Source: Trileptium ribeirensis (lineage: Eukaryota > Nematoda > Enoplea > Enoplida > Thoracostomopsidae). From it: a stretch of 64,000 nucleotides of DNA. A program made the translations under genes and the position numbers. A model generated the notes under the pieces. That model saw only the letters and a program-made list of their open reading frames with translations, was not told the DNA's origin and searched no databases. Shown piece after piece: positions 24,460 through 37,383 of the stretch. Position 1 is the first letter of the stretch; each line of letters begins with the position of its first letter. The stretch is taken from NCBI GenBank assembly GCA_030248225.1, contig JASANE010016390.1, positions 39,623 through 103,622 of the forward strand. Direction: 5' to 3'.

Positions 24460-25115
24460 ATTCTGAATGAGTGAAACGAGCGAGGCGAAGAATTCTCACA
24501 GGATAGAGTGGTAAATTTCGACGGTGTCTGTTTTTGGTTTTATGGGATGACACATATAACTCAATGTCGGCTGGGCTGACTGGCCAGAGAGATAGCTCAT
24601 TTGAAAGGTTGAAGTTCTGCCCTTAAGTTAAGTGCGAAGCCTGATTCCAACACTTTCTCCACGAAAAAAACGGGCCAAAGGGGCTTGTGTCGGACAGGAC
24701 CCAAAAGTCACGTTAGTTACTGTAACTCGACAAGCCGTGTAGGTGTTAGACTCTATATGGGCTCATTTTGTAGAGAAACTAAGCATCTCTAAATTAGTAT
24801 TATAATGCTTCCTCTACGAAGTTCTCTTAAAATGCAGAATTTGGGTCAAAACGGGTTCTAAACTTGACCCACGAGACCCAAAATACACCAAAATGACCAC
24901 ATCTCCACAATCGATCGAGGTATAAAGGTGTTTTGGTGTTCTTCTACAGAGCAATTTATCTTCAATATAGCTGCAAATAGTGTGGTGATATTATCTTTAT
25001 TTTGCTGCAGAGTTGGGTCAAAAAGTGTTTTTAACGCGCCCATAGGACCCAAAATACACGAAAATGGTTATATCTTCGCAACCACTCGATCTATATAGTT
25101 GTTCATTGAAAACAC
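24460..25115. repeat. Dispersed repeat, copy 1
   Basis: This interval aligns by eye, in the same orientation, with 29270-29850. Shared blocks include GGTAAATTTCGACGGTGTCTG versus GGTAAGTTTCGACGGAGTCTG, CGGCTGGGC, GATAGCTCATTTGA, TGTAACTCGACAAG, and the end CGCAACCACTCGATCTATAT. A short internal duplication around the phrase CCCAAAATACAC is also seen. No coding motif is present, so this looks like a non-coding or very decayed mobile family. Confidence 0.8.
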
Positions 25116-27225
25116 CTGAATGAAGCATTTGTTCAGGAGTCTAGATAACCAAACCATCGTATCCAGCATACATATATAGGGCACTAGCGATGCCCTGCAA
25201 TCAATAACTAACCAAACAAATGAAAACTCACTACATTTTGGAAATCGGGTTCGTCGACAGTAGAACTCTTGAAACTCTATGAAAAGGTAAAACAGAGCCA
25301 ACCTGGTCTCTAAGTAGCAAAACCACCGTATTTGGAGTGTTAAATAACCTAGTAGACACTCGTTGTAAGGTAAAACACGCAACATTGCCGAAATATAAAA
25401 AATCGCTTTTTCTGGCAAAAGGTTGACATACCATATTCGGGCCACAGTGGCCCAAAGGGCGGTCCCACAAAAATGTCTTGGTCAGCAAAATTGTAGATCT
25501 CGATTAGATAATAGTGATCTCAATTTTTCGATATGAGAACTCGTATGGCCAGATTTCGCAAAGAACCATTCAAGAACCTGTTTTTCGCTATTTAGACCAG
25601 GAAGATGGGCCTGCAGCATTTCAAATAAAGAGCATATCGCTATCACTTTTGGTATCGAAAAAAATTTGTCGAAATCCCTCCACCCGAAAATTAGTTATGC
25701 ATGACATCGACAGACAAAAAAATTTTCACAATTTTGTTCTTATCGCCTTTAGTGGATATATATAGATTATGGTGCATATAGGTTATGTTAAATAGTTTAT
25801 TATATAAGACCAAAGGGTTAGTTAGGCCACGCATATACCTTACCGCAGTCTTAGCGGATTACAAGATAAGTCAGGTCTGAGTTATTAAATGTTAACCCTA
25901 GACTGTAACCCGTGAACGAATTTAGATCACGACCCCCTATCAGTTATATACTTAGCTGGGTCTTACTAAACGTGGTCCGCTCTCATGAAACCAACCTAGT
26001 GTGAATGCAAACTATAGCATAGTTTTGATAGCTACTATTTTGCAGCATAACAGGCAAAGAATTCGCCTCCTATTACTTTACCGTTCCATAATTTTTGACA
26101 TGTCATGCTTGGTTACTATGTTTTTCACATATATTTGACAGCAATTTTAAACTTTTGTATACGTTAAATTTAGAGCCAAACAGTGTCTTCTGCAGGAGAT
26201 AATGTCCAACGAAAAAGTATGACACCGATTTTTTGTGACAGCAGGAATGTAATTATTGGTTATTACATCGAAGGTTATAAAAATAAATACTACACCTTAT
26301 GTTAGCACACTGGAGGTCACCAAATGTGAAAACCAATCTAGTATAATCGTCCTTAATCTCTTTTACAAAAGTCAATGGCTGAAAAATCAATAAAATCACT
26401 GCAAAATGTTGATGAAAAAAACAAAGTACTAAATGTGGAATTGCAATGTTTAAATTATAAAATAATGTTTCAGTTATATATCATACCAAACCACTAGATC
26501 AGCTAGTTCCCAACTACCGTGAAATTTGGGCTATATTGTATAAAACAAAATGTATGAATACTAAATGGTAAACTAACTGTGTAAAAAATGTCATATGCTA
26601 ATCACTCAATTCATCACTGAATAGCGGAAATATACTTGTACCGTCGGCGTAGAACGTTTTAGCTTAGACATATTCGTAAGTAGTAAAAGGCGTACCTAGA
26701 GCAACATGTACTTGCTACAAAATATTACTATGAGTTAGCACTGTTTTCTGCAAAAGCTGTGGGTTTGGTATAAAAATTGCGCATTTCTCTACTTTAGTGC
26801 ACTAAACTTCCAATGGTAGTGCAAAATATTGTTTCAGTTATACACCATAACCCCACAATGCGTGTAATTAAAACCGTAAAACAAATATTTAACATAATTG
26901 TGTTTCTTTTAAAAGGGTGACACAGGTCCTTTAAAATAAAACTTCGATTATTGATTTGTGCTGTGGAGCAATTTAGTAGTCAAACGCAGAATAAAAACTT
27001 GACTATTTACCTTCTAAATATTTTCGCGTGGATAGACAGAAGCTGTAATAAGAACAAAATATGAGAAATGAATTTTTTTCTCATGGAAATATGACCAAGT
27101 CTATATTAACCAAAACTGCCCAGACATACCAAAATGCATCTTTTCTACATATATTAACGAATGGTTTTCCCTTATTATGCCATTTCAGTTGCTACATCAC
27201 AATGATTCTGAGGTCTAAGATTACG
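25116..27225. other. No gene recognised
   Basis: Mostly AT-rich sequence. Overlapping - strand frames at 25.07-25.49 kb have no family motif and no convincing splice sites. The missing kinase-homology exons of the guanylate cyclase were looked for here and not found. Confidence 0.45.
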
Positions 27226-27766
27226 TCAAAGTCGCGTCGACGATAGTGTTTGTTGATCATGAACATTGGTAGTATACGGCGGAGGCCAAGTAGCTTCATC
27301 TAGGCCGAACCATAATGGTGTAGATGCTCCCACTGCGATTCCGTTAGCGTCACCGTATATTTGGCACGGGTCCTCAATGGTTTCTGGCAAATAATTCCAA
27401 CGAAAATTGTCTGTTCCAATGTCCCATGTTTCTTCAATACCAGACTTGCAATGGTCCACGTTGGAAGTCATAGCTGAATAATCATTGATTGTTGCTGCAG
27501 GAAAAGCTGCCGATAATGTTGTTGGAACAACAGGCGTCGGCGCAGTGAATCGTGGATGTATAATATGTGGCAGATGAACTTTACTGTTGTTGGGCAAGTA
27601 TGGTCCATTAACAGGACTAGTAAAAACTGTGCTTCCGTAGCTCAGAGTGTGATCTGCGGACGTAGGTTTGCCACCCATATTGTTAATCTCAGCACTGTTC
27701 GGTGCACCGTTAGGAATGTTTTCACTCGATGTTGCTGATGACGAGTGCGAAGTGGCCGTAATAGTG
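27226..27766 (-). CDS. Terminal exon of an unidentified gene (Ser/Thr/Pro-rich cytoplasmic-type tail)
   Basis: After a clean acceptor (TTTCTATTTCAG) a 541-bp exon stays open for about 179 codons to a TGA at 27228-27226. It begins with a Ser/Thr/Ala-rich stretch (TITATSHSSSATSSE), passes through a Pro-rich segment (FTAPTPVVPTTLSAAF) and ends in a Trp-rich part with WDIGTDNFRWNYLPETI and WPPPYTTN. No globular domain is seen; it resembles the disordered cytoplasmic tail of a membrane receptor. The exon enters in phase 2. It lies upstream of the cyclase exons on the same strand, and its stop rules out simple membership of that gene unless by alternative splicing. It could be the 3' end of the gene that has the membrane exon at 37.5 kb, but that is inference. 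Confidence 0.6.
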
Positions 27767-28057
27767 CTGAAATAGAAATGTAACAATAGTATATATAGAT
27801 TGTGGTAATTTCAAACGGAAAATACTTGTGCACGAGTAAACTTAACTTGCGCACATCGACTATCCTATTTTGTAATAGCCGACAGCGAATCGCAAACCCT
27901 GTTACGAAACAAATGCCGAAATTTCATCGGTTTTTCGATAACGGAAAGTTGGCAGAATCAGAAACAAGTACCAAAATTTACACCTTGTGTCCTAACAGAT
28001 TTTGACGATTATGAATTGGCAGTGAATACTGCTATATAATGCGTATGAGCTTTTGAT
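27767..28057. other. Sequence upstream of the 27.2-kb exon
   Basis: Likely intron on the - strand. No further exon is seen. Confidence 0.4.
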
Positions 28058-28330
28058 TTGCATTTGTCGCTGTTCGCGAACAAATTTAACATAATAGTGA
28101 CGTCACAAATACATCGGTCCATTGGTTTAGCTTGCAGTGTTCGCGAACAAAGTCAGCGAACCCAAATCAGGCATATTTCCGTTCGCAAAAATTCAGTAAT
28201 TTTCGCTGAATTTTCGCGAACACAAATTTGCAGGATTACTATCACAGAGCTGAGTGTTCACGAACAGCTTTGCGTCGGATTATGGTTTACCAAAAAACGT
28301 TCGGTAACACATTTTTTACCGAAATAGCAA
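28058..28330. repeat. Cluster of TTCGCGAA palindromes
   Basis: The exact 12-mer TGTTCGCGAACA occurs at 28071-28082 and 28139-28150, with the near match TTTTCGCGAACA at 28211-28222 and several half sites (GTTCGC, AGCGAAC, GTTCACGAAC) in between. The same 12-mer occurs twice near the start of the large retroelement (49996-50007, 50059-50070), and GTTCGCGAAC occurs at 8458. The cluster may be a repeat family or a set of dyad binding sites. Confidence 0.7.
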
Positions 28331-29269
28331 AATAGGATTATTGATGGGTGTGGGTAAGGTTTGTATCGCATTGTATAGATTAGTTCTCTAAAAGACCATA
28401 AACAAAATGTCTTGAAAAATTTAAAAAAGGCATCAATTATTTACCGTCCCAGGAAATTAGCTACCATAACTTAATTCAAAACTCTTGCAAATACAACATT
28501 TTAAAACCCGTATTTCAAAGAATACCTCCTCTGGGTGACAGCTACAAAGTTAAAATAATTAGTTGTACTTTTAACACTTTAGTTCTAAATTCGCTAATTT
28601 GTCAGAGCGTACTTTGAAGTTTTGTTAGCTCGCTTTCTGAGGTTCCTTAAGGAACCACGCAACAACTCTCAAATAGCGTTCAGACTAGCGTACAAGGTTC
28701 GCACCAAAAGAATTCAGGTTCATTCCGGCACAGTGGCAAGTTTGTTCAAGGCTGTACGAAATATATTAGTTTAAGAAGGAAAGAGGTTAAGTATTAATCA
28801 CATTATGAAAAGGGTAACGATAACAAACTCACTATAGTGTTGAAGAAAAAACATTTAACCATTATAACAAAGTGAAGTGACGGCGGGTGTAAAGTTTCAC
28901 AAATACGGTAGAAAAACAAAATCAATGTCATTATTTTACTTTGATTCGTAAAATGAAGCAAAATTCCAGTCATGTTCTTAAAATCCGATAAAATATTTTT
29001 TCAACTTTTTTTCTGTAATATAGTATACGTAGACTGATTTCTATGAAACTTTTTGGCAAATATTAACTAATTTAACGTGTAAGTATGTCCTATGTAGGGA
29101 TGTAATCAACAAAGTGCATGGTTTTTGAAACCGCTGATTCTTTAACAAATCCATTAAAAAATTTTTATAGTTTAAAAAAATCCGACATTAAGCTGGTTTT
29201 AAACTGCGCAGAAACTTTTATGATATGCCTGTTGGTGTATAAAAAGCTAAAATCAATGTTATTGCGTTA

Positions 29270-29850
29270 TGATCGAATTCTGAGTGTGTGAAGCGAAGAT
29301 GTCTTACTAGCCAGCGTGGTAAGTTTCGACGGAGTCTGTTTCTCATTTTTGCGCTGGCATGCATAGCTCAACTTCGGCTGGGCGGAATGACTTGTGCGAT
29401 AGCTCATTTGAGAGCTTGAAATATTTATTTGTGCATGAAGCCCGATTCCTACATCATCTTTGCCATAAAAAACGGGCTATAAACTAACGGACCCAAAAAA
29501 CCATGTTACTTGTTGTAACTCGACAAGATATCAGAGTCAAATTGGGCTGATTTTGTAAAGAAAATAAGTCTCTATAAATAAGTATATAGTGTTTTGCTCC
29601 GCGGTTCTCTTCGACTACATGATTTGGGTCAAAGCTGATTCTAAAGCGGAAATCGTAATATCCCAACAACTGTTCGAACTATTAAGGTGTGTTTGGATTC
29701 ATTATGTAGAACAATTCATGCTCAATATAGCTGCATTAGCATTTTTTCCTGTAGGGTTAGGACAAAAAGGTATTTTCAATGGGCCCATGGGGCACAAAAC
29801 ACACGATAATGATAATATCTCCGCAACCACTCGATCTATATTTTGGTCTT
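29270..29850. repeat. Dispersed repeat, copy 2
   Basis: Same-orientation relative of the interval at 24460-25115, matched through GGTAAGTTTCGACGGAGTCTG, GATAGCTCATTTGA, TGTAACTCGACAAG and CGCAACCACTCGATCTATAT. Many substitutions and indels separate the two, so both are old. The 119-codon + strand frame across it shows no motif. Confidence 0.75.
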
Positions 29851-30281
29851 GTTCAGTAGAGCAATTCGCCTTCTATGTGTTTCAAATTTGCGAGCACAAT
29901 AATCGGCATCTTTTTAACTGTTCCAGCAACGTGGCAGATATTTGGTAGCTCATTATGTAATTTAATGCTGAATATAGCTATGCACATCTCTTTAGATTAC
30001 ATAAGCAACACTCGTAATTCATCACCTTGGCGATAAGACAAGCTACTAGATTTGAATAAATGCTGTGTTGTTCATTTTATCGATCAAAGAAATATTAAAT
30101 GTGTTAGCAATCATATGAATATAAAGTTAAATTTTTTAAGCAATCAACTAAGTTAGAATGTTTAAGCAATCAACATTTATTTAAACTTGACCTTCGCGCT
30201 GTCTGGAAAATTTTATTTTATTTCGAAATTATGCAGCATTCCCAGATAGATGTGTCCAGTCACTACACAACGTGACCGGTA

Positions 30282-30432
30282 CAGTCCTAATCGTTGTTAC
30301 ACAGTTTGTGACAACAGTCTTGACCATTGTTACGCAGTTTGTGCCAATGGTCATAACCACTGTATGATAATCATAACCATTGTTAAACAGTTTGTGGCAA
30401 TGGTAACAACCATTGTTACACAACCTGTGCAT
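30282..30432. repeat. Short imperfect repeat of GTTACACAGTTTGTGACAA units
   Basis: Four or five related units of roughly 33-42 bp, each built around GTTACACAGTTTGTG with flanking ACCATTG and CAATGGT, which are inverse complements. The units can therefore form hairpins as well as tandem repeats. Frames on both strands through it are repeat by-products. Confidence 0.7.
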
Positions 30433-33400
30433 CGGGTGTTACACATTAACGCGGGAACTACGATAAGATTTGTGCATCTATATTTTGTAAAAAAGATGGA
30501 AATAATTCCATTTGTCGTTCTAAAATGACTTTTATTTGATTGCAATAGCCTCGCTTTGATTTCATTTGAATAAACCAGTGATTTTAATTTCACATTCGTG
30601 GATTTGATGTCACTTCATACAACTTCGGCAAGATGTATTTTAATGGCGTTGCCACTAATCATACTGTCAACTAAGCAAAGTTAAAACCAAGCGTTCCCGT
30701 CAACCAGATTAGCAATAGGTGTGCTTAACACAGAACAGATTTTAATATTCCTGCAAAAAGTGGATTGAAAACGAGTACAAGAACACTTATTTTCATTCGT
30801 TATGGATATTGCTCGTTTTACAGTATTGTGGGGGTCGTAGACCCTTCTTAAAACCAATTTTTACCTTATTTCGCATCATAGGTAACCAGCATAATAACAC
30901 ATTATATGCAGCTGTACACAGCTTCCATCGCTCTACTATATGAGATAAGAGAACCTACATGCAGTAGATTTGGAATGGAAGAGAACGCAAATAGAGATTT
31001 CAAGTTATCGTTTGAGCTATTGTCTGAGCCGATGGGACGCTGCGTATTCAAGTTGTAGATGGCACCAGCAAAAATCCACCGACATCAAAATTTTATCAAA
31101 AGTAAGAATTCTTAATTAATGCTCAGAATTCGATCATAAATTGATAATAGGATGTTCTATTTCCACCATATAATTCAAATGACCCGAGGACAAATGTGGC
31201 GGAGTGGAATAGAGCGCACTGCCGTCCTAGTAATCCTAAGGTTAGGGATTTAACTCGCACCAATACCTTTTGCATTTCTGTAGGTTTTGTTCAGGCAAAT
31301 ATATACATGGGCGCATGACGTATAAATACGTAACAATAATAGAAAAGCACAAATTTTTTTACATGATTTATCAATTATTTAGTTTAGGAAAGTATTTTAT
31401 AAAAATATATCCATTTTTCTATGAACCGGTGCTTCACTGGGAATTAAATTGCACAAGGCGGAACCTGAAATTTGCTGAGGGGGAACAACCCGCCGCACCC
31501 GCTCCACATCAGTTGGAACCGAAAATGGCGCAAATTCCAGGCTACCACAGTCTTCAATTAGACGAAGTCCGCAATATTTAATTTTTCTGCAGAAATTATG
31601 AAGAATAGAATACTTTTAAAATGGCTCAACTAAAGATTGACTAACTCAATAAAATTGAGCAGCGGGCGCATTAACATTACACAAACATTGAGCAGTCATT
31701 AAACTAATCATTGTTACACATAGAATTACAAAATATTTCTTAAACAGTGGAGTCCCAAACGATTCCCGCGAAGTATGTAGTATAACTATAATGCGAATCA
31801 CAAACGCTGCAATTCTTGATCTCGGACGCTGTTGTCAATTTATCTTCCAAAATTGACGACACATGTGCGATGTGAGACTACTGCTAAATTCCACTCAGTC
31901 ATTGGTCGCTGAGAATTTTTTCTTTACAACTGAACTATCACACTCACAACGGTAGTCAGGAAAATAGTGTAAGAAACAGTACATTATTTTAAGAGAGTAT
32001 AAGACAATAGTGAACATGAACAACTACGTACTGAGAACGACAGCGAAAGAATCAGGGTGCCATATAAGGGACCCTGGAATCTGAGCTTCATTGCCATTTT
32101 AATTAATGCTACGCAAGTTGCATAGGTTCCTGTACGTCACGTCAGTCGAAAAACTCAGTTAACTGTAGTTCTGCCTACGGTATCTTGGGCTACACTGAAC
32201 GCTGTACCTATGGGTGCTTTAATACTTTAATTCAAGATGAAATACATCATTGAGATGATTCAAAAATTATAAATCGACCGGTAAATTTTCGTGGAATCGT
32301 AGGTTGGTTTAGTGCTTAATTTGTTTCGGTTTTACGTCATCGTCTGCGGATCAGGTCTTACTAGAAGTTTTTTTGTTTTCACTACTTTTATTGCACATCA
32401 AAGGGAAGCAGAGCGGCACAACACTAGTAATATTGTTGTACGGCGCTTAATGCTAAAAAGTAGTTCAAAGAGCACTCGAACTCGGCAGTTCGAAATGAAG
32501 ATTAGCTGAAAGTTGTGGAGTATCCTTATAGCACCACGATTTCTGTCCTTCAACGATGGCCTCGGACCTACTCATTCGTTGATTCGCATCGGCAGAGTTT
32601 CTATCGGATGTCCGTTTTCAACGACCGACAAAAAAGCAGTTACGCCTGAATGACAGCGGTTCGAAGACTCTTTGAGTGCTGTATACTCAGTCATTGACTG
32701 TCAGAGTTTCCTTTATGGGTATATGTTCAGATGCGCACTTTGGAGGTCAAGGGCAATAAATGTAAGATAGTTTAGGAACTAAGTGCAGCTTGAAGCGGAA
32801 AATAAAACGCTTGACGTTTGTTACTTGATGCTTGACCCTAGATTTATACCACACATGACATCTAATGTTTTGAAAATCATCGTTCTGCGTTAAGTAAAAA
32901 CAGTTTATGCAGTCTGCGATTTATGATTTCGCCAAGAATAGTTTTGCAAGTGAAATATTGGACCTTCCTCACATAATGAGTGTATTACTCGTTTTTTGGC
33001 TCAGTCATCTGGTAAAAACGTGTAATTTTGGATTTGCGATAAATAAGTTTTTCTTCAATTTGTTTTCAAAAATGTTTCCGCAAATTCCTCCAATACACGG
33101 CTGGATGATCTACGTCTGGCATTGTCTTTTATGGTAAAAGACAGACGCATGACGTCTTTTAATATCAGGCCAGAATACTAAATATCATCTGAATGTTCAT
33201 AAAATATCCAAACTTTTTTGATTTGGTTCGTTACCCTGAAGACCTAATGCGTTATTTCTATTTCAGGGTTCTTTCCGTTTTTGTCTTTAACCCTTTTCGT
33301 TTCACTACGTTTATGCGGAACCTTTTAAGTCATTGGCGCGCTCAACGTACAAACCATATATACTCAAGGTGCGAGGTCCCAGGGAAGTAGATCCTCTTCG

Positions 33401-35137
33401 GCCTTCAGCCTCCCAGGGTGCATTAGCAGGTCGGAAAGAAGGGTGATCGGAGCCTCATGGGATTACCCCTACCTATGAGCATTTATGGTATAAACTGTTC
33501 AATATATCTTGATGTTAATTTTAACTGCCGAACTTCGAAGAATGATGCCCTTCAACTCAAATCTTTTTCTCACTAAGGTTTCACATAAACGTAAAGTGTG
33601 TATGGATTCCATTTCAGTAATTGGTGTGTCTTGGTTTGGTTACAATCATCGAATATCTTGTTATTAAAAGTGTCGGAAAAGAAAAAGTTGCTTTAGCAAG
33701 CTGTGATGGAGAGTGTAAATAGTGCGCAAAATCCTCAGTTTGATCATGTGTTGTAGTACCCATTGTGTAGCTGCAATCTGTTAAGTGTGCATAGTGTCAA
33801 AATTCGATACATTTGAAAGTTAGATGTAATTCAGGTTTGCGGGCATCTGAAACGAATATGTAATATCCTTCTGAAATTTGCAATCGCCAATTTTACCAAT
33901 TTTAATTAACCAAAAATCTTAGATGCACTATTTGCTGTCTGCCAACCTCCAAAAATTTAACATGCATATTGTAGATAAAATTGGTTACTTTGTCATAATC
34001 ATACAGCTAATATTTTATTTTTATATATACCTGTCATTTTGATAACGGTACATCATTCTTGCGTAATCATTGAATCCAAAGTTGAATTTAAAGTATTCTA
34101 TATTATAATATTCAACTGTTTATTGTGTTCAATATATAATACGATAAAAATATATATTGCATGCCGAGTTTTAAGTACCTTTGAACTTATCCTTATACAA
34201 TAGTTGAATTTAACCTTTGCTTGCATCCATCGTCTATATCATTTTGTTTTTAGTATAATCGTGTTCCGGAACGCGCTTTGGCCAATCTACATTCTGCAAG
34301 CAACTACTCGGGAAAACGAAATGAAACTCTGCCAAGCTTCTGCCAATGAAACAAAACCAGTTGGTGTTCGCGAAAATTCATGCAAAATTTAGAAACTTAA
34401 AGCCAAGAAAACTTATTTAAACTGAGTTAAGTTGGTTTAGTTCGCAGTTGTTATGCCATAGCAGACATGTCAAACACAGTTTCAAACGAGATAGGAATCA
34501 GGTAGCAGTTTTACGCCAATCGGAAATGGCCATAATTCTGTTAAAACACACGTTCATGATTATGGAATTCGTTTTAACCAGTTTTCGTTACGCCACGCTC
34601 CTTTGCGACCAGCTGGCGCCCCTTCCCCGCACACATCGAGGCCCCGCCTACCGTAGCTGGGACGTTGAACCGTGACCATTTTGTGTATGTTATAACATGG
34701 TAGAAATTATGCCTCAGTGTTTCGATTATTAATGTTGTATGTGTTTGTATATATAAAAATTTTCACTCCCATACTTACCCATTATTAAAAACAATGACAT
34801 ATCAAGAAAGCTATAATATGCTTCGCAGCACAAATTTTAATGTGAGCCATCTTTTTCTGTCATGGAAGCAACTTTTACTGTTTTGTAAAAAAATTTGCCA
34901 ATCTCATGAAAATTCCATGTAATCTTGTGATGTTTAACTCCATTTTCATATGTTTTGGTGCGTATTCTTTATGACCGATCTCCGTTGGACGTTAGAAATG
35001 TAAGTATTATCACGTATCCAAAAATGTAATTTGTATGTAGAAATCATTGCAATGAATCAAGCAAAGATATAACCTTATCAGGTTGTTTATGGAGAAACAT
35101 GATAGATCACGCTTCCAATTTAAGTGCAATCGAGTAC
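30433..35137. other. No gene recognised over 4.7 kb
   Basis: AT-rich sequence. A + strand frame at 31270-31581 ends with KFAEGEQPAAPAPHQLEPK and a short tail before a stop, and could be a terminal exon, but no family was recognised. A GC-rich block lies at 33370-33470 and another at 34600-34680. Other short frames have no support. Confidence 0.4.
31193..31262 (+). other. Weak tRNA-like sequence (possible SINE head or tRNA pseudogene)
   Basis: TGGCGGAGTGGAATAGAGCGC resembles a tRNA D-arm/A-box, and GGTTAGGGATTTAACTC about 30 bases later resembles a T-arm/B-box with mismatches, followed by CGCACCA. The acceptor stem does not pair well, so a functional tRNA is unlikely. Confidence 0.2.
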
Positions 35138-35201
35138 CTGTGATCATCTCCATTGACGTATTGTTTTTCAATGGCTTTGAGTATCGCAGGACTTGATACA
35201 C
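35138..35201 (-). CDS. Candidate 64-bp internal exon, gene unknown
   Basis: A pyrimidine-rich acceptor (TTTCGCATTCTAG) and a donor (CACAG followed by GTACTC) bracket 64 bases that are open in two frames. One gives VSSPAILKAIEKQYVNGDD, the other VYQVLRYSKPLKNNTSMEM. Phase 0 entry, which the membrane exon at 37384-37705 would need, selects the second. Neither frame identifies a family. It may belong with the 37.5-kb or 27.2-kb exons, or be a chance pair of splice-like sites. Confidence 0.3.
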
Positions 35202-37383
35202 CTAGAATGCGAAAGCAAATTAAAAATCACCTTACTCTTTTAGTAAGACCGTTGTCAGAAAAAAAACTTGAAAATTGCACATACAAGTTGGACTATTCCG
35301 CTTCAAATATATATTTTCCTAATGTTTATTAAGCAATACAGCAGTATATCGTTTTATTGATTTTAAGTAAAAATAAATGTTAAAAACAAACCTAACTTAA
35401 GATGATTTACTTAAGCCAGTTAAATATATAATTTGATTTAATTTAATTTTTGTTTTGTTTAATTGTTGTTTATGTTAGATTAATCCAATTTTAGGAGGCA
35501 AAGTGGCTTAAAGTCGTCATCTGTAAGGGAGCGCACATCTGACTGCAAGCAAATGATGAACAACCGCCACATTAAATATCATTTTCGGTCATTTAGTATT
35601 TTTGGTATGGTAAAAGCGAAAAAGCTACATACGGTTGAAAATTCATTTCTAGAAGTTTAAGGTTTTATATTGCTTTGTACGGTTTTTGTCGCAAATTTTA
35701 TGCAAATCGAAATTTAAACGGAACCTTCTCGTCATGATGTTGGATTTAAACGTTAGACAAATTGTTAGCACAAGACAGGTTATATAGGCTATGATCATAG
35801 CTGGTCACTAAATATCACAAACGATATAATAAAGTATACAGAACAATTATGAAATTAAATGCTTCCGAAGGCGATAAATGTAACAGTAGAAAAAATTACA
35901 CTGATATATACAAAATTACCGCGAGACTAAGATGAAATTCGTCCCAGTTTTATAAATGAGCTATGCTTAATTCATACTGATTTAACCAAGATCTTCACTA
36001 ATAAATAGCTTCGACGTGTTTACCCTGAGCCAGTAAGACAAATACTACGTCGGCGGGGCTATAGGGGCACAAACCTGTTCTTGTTACGGATATAACGTTA
36101 TGCCCCTACGCGCTTTACATGAGCCAACGCTGTCGTGAACAAAACTGCTATTCGGTACCTGCGCAGACTACACTCGTTCACTGGCTTTGTCGCGTGTCGC
36201 ATGTTTGTGTGGTCTGTCGATCACTTGTTACATAAAAAGAAACGCGCATCAGCTCCCAGCCAGTTCAGTGATTTGCGTAATCCGGTTCCTTTCAAACAAT
36301 CCTAGCTCGATTCCCAATTCTAGCTTGAGTTTGTCCAACTTTGCAGCATGCACAATCTAATTCAAACGTTATAGAGCTAAATGCACTTGTTTTTCATGTC
36401 TATGAGAATAATTAAATCTTTGATTTCTAGATTTCCTTAGTATCTTGGCAATTTTTCTTAGAGTACAGTGCTATAAAATTTTACAATGACGCTGCAGGTT
36501 AAATGTTGATGCGTTACTGATTTGTTCCGTACATGAATTTAAATCGTTCAGTTAAAATAATGCGATTCACTACGTTACAATAAAATACGTTGAACGCGAT
36601 AATACATTACAGATCGATGTTTTATAGGATATATGGTAATCTGACACAGTTAGAATGGACATTGTGACCTGTGTCGTTTACTGCTAAACAATATGGCTTT
36701 TTCTTAATGCTGCAGCTTAATCGTCCAAAACATCGATCGATATTGTTTTAGACATAAATCTCTGTTAGGCCGACAATATCTTTGAAAATCCTTCCTAAAT
36801 ACAAAAAAACCAGCTGGATATACCGTGGTTAAAACCCTGACACTATTATATTATTATGTCAAGATCACTATGTAGTGTGAAATTTATTTAAAAGAAGGTA
36901 AGAACATAATATTTAAAATATCAAGACATTTAAGCATGATAAATTTAATTAAATAGTTCCGAAGAATCTATAATCAATCATAGCTCTATGACGTTCACGT
37001 TTCGTATCATTAATTTTTAGCGCACTACCGAACATACTATTGTGTTTTAGTAATAGGTTTTCAAAATTATTCTAAATGCAAGCATACAGAGCAAATGATA
37101 ACCTGAATTATTCAGTTTTGATGAGATGTCTTTTTATCTCAAAATTTGACGAATCAGTTCTGAGTTTTGATTTTTTGGCTTTGAGAATGAAATATTAATC
37201 ATCGAATAACAACAAAATGCCAACATTGAAGCGGAAATGAATCTAACGCTATTCTGCAGGTTTACATTGCCAATAATAGAATAAATTTTTGACAGCTAAA
37301 ATTGTATAGAACATTTAAATTTAGACTATAAGTGTCGACTATGCGGACTTAGCGTAAAAAATATCAAATAGTATTAAGTTTAC
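35202..37383. other. No gene recognised
   Basis: AT-rich sequence, possibly intron of a - strand gene. No motif-bearing frames were seen. Confidence 0.45.
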
